Translations under genes and position numbers: made by a program
Part shown: one piece after another, positions 58,601 to 64,000 of the stretch
Numbering within the stretch: the stretch's first letter is position 1
How the letters are laid out: every line of letters begins with the position of its first letter
Notes under the pieces: generated by a model
What the model was told of the DNA's origin: nothing
Database searches by the model: none
The model's input: the letters and a program-made list of their open reading frames with translations, nothing else
NCBI RefSeq assembly: GCF_900460215.1
Contig: NZ_UHIA01000004.1
Location: 628,001 to 692,000 of the forward strand
Direction of reading: 5' to 3'
Source of the DNA: Suttonella indologenes
GTDB taxonomy: Bacteria; Pseudomonadota; Gammaproteobacteria; Cardiobacteriales; Cardiobacteriaceae
DNA: 64,000 bases

Positions 58601-59491
58601 TCAGTTTTGGCGGATTAAAAAAGGATTGTAGCCGCCGCGGCTGTAGTCTTTTTCGCCAATCAGAATATCCAAGGCGAGGCTGGCAAGATCGTCCGCAATC
58701 GGGTCGGCAAGCGCTTGTTCGCGCAGGAAGAAGAATTTACGGTAGTGTTTGCAGCGGTCGCAGCTTTCCGCGCGTGCGCCGCGCAGCGCGCTAGGCAGAT
58801 GGTGTTTTTCCGCGTTCGGGGCGCTGAGTTGCTGTAATTGCATGCCGGATTGCTGGTTGCAGAAGGTGCATTTGGCGCGCAGGGCGTTCCAGCGGCTATT
58901 GCAGCGCGGGCAATGCAGGTAGCGCAGATTGTCATCATCGCCGCCGCTGAGAATAATAGAGGCGACGGCGTCTTCGCCGCAGCAGGGACAATGGCTGCGT
59001 TCCTTTACGCTCGGCACATCGTCTTCCGCCAGTTGGCTACTCCATGCTGTCCATAGGACTTGCTCAAGGGCTTGCAGCCAGATGTTGTCTTGCACGGCTT
59101 CTGCCGGCATGGCGGATAATTGCGCCGCATTCGTCGCAAGGCTTTGGATTTGGCGGCGGGCAGTTTCGGGCAGGGCGGGATTTTGCAGGAGGGCTTGGCA
59201 GAAATCCGGCAGTTGTGCGGCGAGCTTGTCTGACAGCCATGTTTCGTCGCGCGGCAATTGCGGCGGGATGTCGCGGATTTTTTCTTGTCGGCTTAGGAAT
59301 TGGTCTTGCGTTTGGCAGAGTGCCGCCAGCAGGTTGAGATAGGCCTGCCAGCTGAGGTCTTGTTCTTCCTGCGCTAGGGCGCTGAAGCGAGCAGCGCGTT
59401 TGGCAAAGACGTCGCTCGGCGGTGCGATGAAAAAGGGCTTGTGAAAAAAGGGTTTGGCTTTGATTTCTTCAGGGCTTGGGAGAGTGTTCAT
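58601..59491 (-). CDS. fdhE: Formate dehydrogenase accessory protein FdhE
   Basis: A 296-residue cytoplasmic protein needed for active respiratory formate dehydrogenase. Rubredoxin-like pairs of CxxC are seen: CPCCGEDAVAS, CPRCNSRWNALRAKCTFC and SCDRCKHYRKFFF, which bind iron. The ending ALDILIGEKDYSRGGYNPF is typical. It overlaps fdhD by four bases at its start and is the last gene of the cluster. Confidence 0.94.
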   Translation of the reverse strand: MNTLPSPEEIKAKPFFHKPFFIAPPSDVFAKRAARFSALAQEEQDLSWQAYLNLLAALCQTQDQFLSRQEKIRDIPPQLPRDETWLSDKLAAQLPDFCQALLQNPALPETARRQIQSLATNAAQLSAMPAEAVQDNIWLQALEQVLWTAWSSQLAEDDVPSVKERSHCPCCGEDAVASIILSGGDDDNLRYLHCPRCNSRWNALRAKCTFCNQQSGMQLQQLSAPNAEKHHLPSALRGARAESCDRCKHYRKFFFLREQALADPIADDLASLALDILIGEKDYSRGGYNPFLIRQN

Positions 59492-60294
59492 GCTTGAATG
59501 TGTTCCGGATGGGTGTAGATGTTTTGCTGTTCGGGGCGGGCATAGCCAATCAGGCAGATGCCGCTATGCTCGGCAAGGCGCAGGGCAAGTGCAGTAGCGG
59601 CGGAAACAGCGACAAGGCAGGAGATGCCCATGCCGGCGGCTTTGGCAATCATTTCGTAGCTGGCGCGGCTGGAGATAAGGACGGCGCCGTCTTCGGAATT
59701 GAAGCCTGTTTGCGCAAGATGTCCCAGCAGTTTGTCGAGGGCATTATGTCTGCCGACGTCTTCGTATAGGGCGAGAATGTCGCCTTTGACCGCCCAAGCG
59801 GCGGCATGCAGCGAACCTGTTTGGCGGCGCAGGATTTGTGCGGCGTCCATATCGGCAAGGGCGCGCTGAATATCGCTGAGCGGCAGGGGATTGCGGCGCG
59901 CAACGGGGGCGATGTCCGGCAAGGCGGCCTGCAAACTGTCGATGCCGCATAGTCCGCAGCTGCTGCGTCCGCTCATGTGGCGGCGGCGTTGCTGGAGGAG
60001 GTGAAAGCGTTCGCCGGCAATGCGCAGTTCTATGCGCAGGGCTTGGCTGTAGGCATTAAGGGGCTGTTCTTCGATTTGCAGGTCGTAGAGTTGTTCGATG
60101 CGGCTTAAGATGCCTTCGCTGAGGCTGAAGCCGATGGCGAGTTCGGCAAGGTCTTGCGGGCTTGCCATCAATACGGCGTGCGAGATGCCGTTATAGACGA
60201 GGGCAATCGGTACTTCTTCCGCCAGTATGTCTTGGGAAGGACTGAGCATTTGTCCTTGGCGGCGGAGAATGGGATGGCTGGAAAGCGGCTGCAT
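59488..60294 (-). CDS. fdhD: Formate dehydrogenase sulfurtransferase FdhD
   Basis: A 268-residue protein that passes sulfur from IscS to the molybdenum cofactor of formate dehydrogenase. The catalytic cysteine loop is SSCGLCGIDS. EDVGRHNALDKLLG and VLISSRASYEMIAKAAGMG are strongly conserved. A TTG start at 60336 would add 14 residues; the ATG at 60294 is chosen. It lies between fdnI and fdhE. Confidence 0.93.
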   Translation of the reverse strand: MQPLSSHPILRRQGQMLSPSQDILAEEVPIALVYNGISHAVLMASPQDLAELAIGFSLSEGILSRIEQLYDLQIEEQPLNAYSQALRIELRIAGERFHLLQQRRRHMSGRSSCGLCGIDSLQAALPDIAPVARRNPLPLSDIQRALADMDAAQILRRQTGSLHAAAWAVKGDILALYEDVGRHNALDKLLGHLAQTGFNSEDGAVLISSRASYEMIAKAAGMGISCLVAVSAATALALRLAEHSGICLIGYARPEQQNIYTHPEHIQA

Positions 60295-60348
60295 ATGGCG
60301 GAGTCTTGATGAAGCAATCGCCCCGCTGAGAGGCAATTGCTTAAGGGT

Positions 60349-61020
60349 TTAGAAATGAGAAGGCGGCGTGGCGGACGCATCTGCCTTATCCGCTTGGGAT
60401 TGCCGCGCTTTTTCCATTACGGCGCGATACCAGCGCGGATGATGTTTTTCCGCCCATGTTTGAGTGACCACGCCTTCTACCATGGCGCGCAAGGTGCCTT
60501 TAATCCACAAGGCGGCATAGACATGCACGATAATGCCGATGATTAAGAGGCTGGCGGCGGCAGAATGCACTAATAAGGCAAAGCGGATGACGGGAATGGG
60601 GAAATGCGGGGCGAAATAGGGGCGCCAGGCAATCAGTCCGCTGAGCAGCAGCAAGACCATGCAGCTTGTCATCAGCCAAAACATCAGTTTTTGTCCGGCA
60701 TTGTATTTGCCGACATCGCCGACTTCATGATTTTGCATGACTTTGCCGATGTCTTTTAACCATTTTTTGTCTTCTTTATCGAGGAAATTCAGGCGCACAT
60801 AGCGGAAGAATTGGATAAAGAAGCCGACAAACATCAGTACGCCGACCAAGGGATGCAATATGCGCGCCAATTGCGGCGTGCCGAAAATGTGGGTCAGCCA
60901 GAAGAAGGAGGGGTAGAAAAAGCCCAGACCGGAGACGGCGAGCAGGATAAAGCAAAAGGCGACGAACCAATGGTTGATGCGCTCGGCTTTGTTGTAGCGT
61001 TGGATGAGTGGGCGTTTCAT
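60349..61020 (-). CDS. fdnI: Formate dehydrogenase cytochrome b556 (gamma) subunit
   Basis: A 223-residue inner-membrane subunit with four TM helices. It anchors the enzyme and transfers electrons to quinone. RYNKAERINHWFVAFCFILLAVSGL and the late HSAAASLLIIGIIVHVY hold haem-ligand histidines. The start overlaps the beta-subunit stop by one base. The choice between FdnI and FdoI cannot be made from sequence. Confidence 0.93.
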   Translation of the reverse strand: MKRPLIQRYNKAERINHWFVAFCFILLAVSGLGFFYPSFFWLTHIFGTPQLARILHPLVGVLMFVGFFIQFFRYVRLNFLDKEDKKWLKDIGKVMQNHEVGDVGKYNAGQKLMFWLMTSCMVLLLLSGLIAWRPYFAPHFPIPVIRFALLVHSAAASLLIIGIIVHVYAALWIKGTLRAMVEGVVTQTWAEKHHPRWYRAVMEKARQSQADKADASATPPSHF

Positions 61021-61946
61021 TAGGCTTTCTCCTGTCCTGATAAGACTTTGCCTTCTTTGCTGATGACTTCGGGATTGTCTTCGCCGTCTTCGCGCGTGCG
61101 GTTCGGGCCGATGGTGAGGTAGTGCAAGATGCCTGAAGCGGTGGCTGCCACAATGCCCAAGGTAACTAACGGTTTAAGCAGAGTTTTCCATAGTTTGACG
61201 GTGGTGCTGATTTTCGGGTCTTTAGGCAGATTGCTGTAGAGTTCCGGCTCGCCGGCATGATGAAGCACATATATTACATGCGTGCCGCCCACGCCTTGCG
61301 GGTCGTAAATGCCGGCGTTTTCATAGCCGCGCGCCTGTAAATCGCGGACGCGTTCTTCCGCCACGCGCAGCATGTCGGCTTTGCTTCCGAATTGAATCGC
61401 GCCTGTCGGGCAGGATTTGGCGCAGGCGGGTTCTTGTCCGACGGCGACGCGGTCGGAGCAGAGGGTGCATTTGTATGCGCGGTGGTCGTCAGCGTCCATG
61501 CGCGGGATGTTGAAGGGGCAGCCCGAGACGCAGTAGCCGCAGCCGATGCAGTTTTCCTGATGAAAATCCACGATACCGTTGTGATATTGGATAATCGCGC
61601 CGGGCGAAGGACAGGCTTTCAAGCAGCCCGGCTCGCTACAGTGCATACAGCCGTCTTTGCGAATCAACCATTCCAATTTGCCGTGTTCTTCGGTTTCGGC
61701 AAAACGCATGACCGTCCAGCTTTTGGAGGTCAGGTCGATGGGGTTGTCGTAGACGCCGTGGTTGGTGCCGATTTCGTCGCGGATGTCGTTCCATTCCGAG
61801 CAGGCGACTTGGCAAGCTTTGCAGCCGATACAGGTGGTTACGTCGATGAGTTTTGCCACTTCTACTTGATGGTCGCGCGCAGCGGGTGGCGGCATGATGC
61901 CGGAGGTTGCCGAGCGGCGTTTGATGTCTAATGATTGCAGTGCCAT
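61020..61946 (-). CDS. fdnH: Formate dehydrogenase iron-sulfur (beta) subunit
   Basis: A 308-residue electron-transfer subunit with four [4Fe-4S] clusters: CIGCKACQVACSEWND, CMHCSEPGCLKACPSPGAI, CIGCGYCVSGCPFNIP and CTLCSDRVAVGQEPACAKSCP. A C-terminal TM helix (LVTLGIVAATASGILHYL) anchors it on the periplasmic face. It lies between the alpha and gamma genes, as in fdnGHI. Confidence 0.95.
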   Translation of the reverse strand: MALQSLDIKRRSATSGIMPPPAARDHQVEVAKLIDVTTCIGCKACQVACSEWNDIRDEIGTNHGVYDNPIDLTSKSWTVMRFAETEEHGKLEWLIRKDGCMHCSEPGCLKACPSPGAIIQYHNGIVDFHQENCIGCGYCVSGCPFNIPRMDADDHRAYKCTLCSDRVAVGQEPACAKSCPTGAIQFGSKADMLRVAEERVRDLQARGYENAGIYDPQGVGGTHVIYVLHHAGEPELYSNLPKDPKISTTVKLWKTLLKPLVTLGIVAATASGILHYLTIGPNRTREDGEDNPEVISKEGKVLSGQEKA

Positions 61947-61964
61947 GATGATGTTCCTTTATAT

Positions 61965-64000
61965 TTATGCTTTTTCAATATTTACGAGGAATGTCTTAAA
62001 TTCAGGGGTTTGCGTGTTGCAATCGCCGACAAAGGGCGTGAGCGAATTCACGATAAACTGTTTTTGTCCTGAAACGTTTTCCCAACCGCCGTGCAGGGGG
62101 ATGCCGACTTGGTGCACGGTTTTGCCGTCGATTTGCAGCGGCTTGATGCGTTTGGTTACCACTGCTCTAGCACGTATCCATGCGCGTTTATTGAAAATTT
62201 TTACCCAGTCGCCTTTGCGGATGCCTTTTTCCGCCGCCAATTCTTCGCTGATTTCGCAGAATTGTTCCGGCTGCGCAATCATCAGCAATTTGACGGATTT
62301 CGTCCAGAATTGGAAATGCTCGGTCAGGCGGTAGGTGGTGCCGACATAGGGGTATTCCACATGTGTGCCGAAGCGGTCTTTGACGCTGTCGAAGAGGCGT
62401 ACCGCAGGCGATTGCACCACATTCGGATGTAGCGGATTGGTGCCGATCGGTGATTCCATCGGTTCGTAATGTTCCGGGAAAGGCCCGTCCACCATTTTGC
62501 GGGCGCAGAATAGGCGTCCGACGCCTTCTTCGTTCATGATAAAGGGGTTCATGTCGGAGCCGGGCGGCTCGGTGGCTTTGAAGTCGGCAACGTCCGCACC
62601 GCCCCATTTTTCGCCGTCCCATTTAATAAGGACGCGTTTCGGATCCCAAGGCTTACCGCTCGGATCGCAGGAGGCACGGTTATAGACGATGCGGCGGTTC
62701 GCCGGCCATGCCCATGCCCAGTAAGGCGTGTTGCCTAAGCCGCTATCGGTGTTGTCGCGGCGGTCCATTTGGTTGCCTGCCTGCGTCCAAGAGCCGGAGA
62801 ATATCCATGTGGCGCATTCGGTGCTGCCGTCGGCGCGCAATTGATGGAAGCCGTCCAATAATTCGCCTTTTTTGCGGATGAGTTTGCCGTCTTGGTCGAA
62901 TAAATCGGCCAGCGCGTAGCCGTTGGATTCTTTTGCCATTTCTTCAGGCGTGGGCGCATGCGGTTTGGCGTATTTCCAAGACAGTTTGGTAATCGGCTCT
63001 GGCGCAACGCCGCCTTCCTGTTCGTACATTTCTTTGAGCAAGAGGTGCAGTTCGCCCAAAATGTCCAAATCGGGCAGGGCTTCGCCGGGCGGTTCCGCGC
63101 CCGGATGATGCCATTGCAGCCAGCGCGAGGAATTAACAATCGAGCCGGCTTCTTCGGCAAAACAGGGTGTCGGCAGGCGGAAGACTTCCGTGCCGATTTG
63201 GCTGGGATCAACATCATGCGCTTCGCCGTGGTTTTCCCAGAAAGAAGCGGTTTCGGTTTTGATGGGATCCATCACGACCATGTATTTGAGTTTGGAAAAG
63301 GCTTCGGTCACGCGATGCGCGTCAGGGAAAGAACCTTGGGCATTAAAGCCTTGCACCAACAAACCTTGCACTTCGCCCTGATACATGGATTCGGTCAATT
63401 GCAAAATATCGCGCATCTTGTCCCATTTGGGCAGCCAATCATAGCCCCAGTTGTTCTCTTGGGTGGCATTGTCGCCGTACATCCATTTGAGGAAGCTGAC
63501 AAAGAAAGCCGGTGTGTTTTGCCAATAGTTCAATTGATTGGCTTGCAGGGCTTTAGGCGTCTGTTTGTTGAGATAGTCTTGGAAGGTTTTGTGATTGGTC
63601 TCGTTGGGCAGGGTCAGATAACCCGGCAGGGAGGTGGAGAGCAGACCCAAATCGGATAAGCCCTGAATGTTAGAGTGTCCGCGCAGGGCATTGACGCCGC
63701 CGCCTGCCATACCGATATTGCCGAGCAATAATTGTACCATCGCCATGGTGCGGATGATTTGGCTGCCTGTGGTGTGCTGCGTCCAGCCGAGTGCGTATAA
63801 AATCGTACCGGCTTTATCGGGCGCCGCCATTTCGCCCCAAGCCTCTGCGACTTTGAGGAAGTCTTCTTTGCTGGTGCCGCAAATGCGGTTCATCATATCC
63901 AGCGTATAGCGTGAATAATGCTTTTTCAGTTGTTGGAAGACGCAGCGCGGGTCTTGCAGGGTCAGGTCGGTTTTGGCATGACCGTTTTCATCTAATTCAT
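61965..64000 (-). CDS. fdnG: Formate dehydrogenase molybdopterin (alpha) subunit, C-terminal part
   Basis: The frame is open to the right edge and gives the last 678 or so residues of the roughly 1015-residue catalytic subunit. YALGWTQHTTGSQIIRTMAM, GVNALRGHSNIQG, the inserted segment LPKWDKMRD to GLLVQGFNAQGSFPD, and the C-terminal molybdopterin dinucleotide-binding domain (GDWVKIFNKRAWIRARAVVTKR, then QVGIPLHGGWENVSGQ) match FdnG/FdoG. The selenocysteine or cysteine ligand of molybdenum and the Tat signal lie outside the window. It is the first gene of the cluster fdnG-fdnH-fdnI-fdhD-fdhE. Confidence 0.93.
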   Translation of the reverse strand, partial: ELDENGHAKTDLTLQDPRCVFQQLKKHYSRYTLDMMNRICGTSKEDFLKVAEAWGEMAAPDKAGTILYALGWTQHTTGSQIIRTMAMVQLLLGNIGMAGGGVNALRGHSNIQGLSDLGLLSTSLPGYLTLPNETNHKTFQDYLNKQTPKALQANQLNYWQNTPAFFVSFLKWMYGDNATQENNWGYDWLPKWDKMRDILQLTESMYQGEVQGLLVQGFNAQGSFPDAHRVTEAFSKLKYMVVMDPIKTETASFWENHGEAHDVDPSQIGTEVFRLPTPCFAEEAGSIVNSSRWLQWHHPGAEPPGEALPDLDILGELHLLLKEMYEQEGGVAPEPITKLSWKYAKPHAPTPEEMAKESNGYALADLFDQDGKLIRKKGELLDGFHQLRADGSTECATWIFSGSWTQAGNQMDRRDNTDSGLGNTPYWAWAWPANRRIVYNRASCDPSGKPWDPKRVLIKWDGEKWGGADVADFKATEPPGSDMNPFIMNEEGVGRLFCARKMVDGPFPEHYEPMESPIGTNPLHPNVVQSPAVRLFDSVKDRFGTHVEYPYVGTTYRLTEHFQFWTKSVKLLMIAQPEQFCEISEELAAEKGIRKGDWVKIFNKRAWIRARAVVTKRIKPLQIDGKTVHQVGIPLHGGWENVSGQKQFIVNSLTPFVGDCNTQTPEFKTFLVNIEKA

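Noticed and set aside
1..64000. DNA uptake sequences (Neisseria GCCGTCTGAA or Haemophilus AAGTGCGGT types)
   Set aside because: I did not notice an over-frequent copy of either. ACAAGCGG words occur often, but mostly as Gln-Ala codons in repetitive genes.

Overview
The window looks like the chromosome of a Gram-negative gammaproteobacterium, plausibly a host-associated Cardiobacteriaceae-type organism (Suttonella/Cardiobacterium relatives); the family is an inference from gene content, not a database result. Pointers are EpmA (lysyl-type EF-P modification), YgfB next to ZapA, LptM-LysA, YheS, FimV-TruA, an entericidin-type lipoprotein, HrpA and an FdnGHI-FdhD-FdhE formate dehydrogenase cluster. 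A Slam/surface-lipoprotein pair and Correia-like repeats recall Neisseria and suggest exchange within a shared mucosal niche.

Layout. 1-12.3 kb is housekeeping: the end of a PTS EIIA protein, prmB, a tyrosine permease, glnD-map on the minus strand, and a plus-strand run rpsB-tsf-pyrH-frr-uppS-cdsA-rseP for translation and envelope synthesis. 12.3-15.8 kb holds ygfB, a coiled-coil gene with zapA, an esterase and lptM-lysA. 15.8-16.8 kb is a dead IS5-type element that was itself hit by a 106-108 bp Correia-like repeat. 16.8-27.7 kb carries fimV-truA, yheS-htpX, surE-nlpD-nudF, a peptidoglycan-binding coiled-coil protein and a beta-carbonic anhydrase.

27.7-41.9 kb is the accessory region. It holds a 2118-residue secreted RTX protein with a (PAQPQAEEEK)n stalk, Ig-like modules and a serralysin-like zinc protease domain; a solitary TnpB with a likely omega-RNA; tRNA-Arg(ACG); a Slam outer-membrane translocon downstream of its probable surface lipoprotein, which carries about 46 NTGG-type repeats; an AAA ATPase/DUF4143 gene; and gene remnants ending at short TATAG...CTATA elements. 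Two main miniature-element families recur here: family A (93 bp) and family B (about 108 bp, Correia-like). One A copy sits inside a palindromic B copy. Another A copy and a 60-bp relative lie at 58.4-58.6 kb.

41.9-64 kb returns to core functions: argD-rlmJ-amidotransferase-hisF (minus), grxD, epmA, a purine-type permease, rluA, an entericidin-like lipoprotein, an orphan amino-acid binding protein, hinT-argC-folD-flavodoxin-phosphoesterase (plus), hrpA (minus), and the formate dehydrogenase cluster (minus), whose alpha subunit runs off the right edge.

The most notable content is the surface-protein island (RTX protease, Slam plus repeat lipoprotein) mixed with the Correia-like elements, which appear to have shaped local gene decay.
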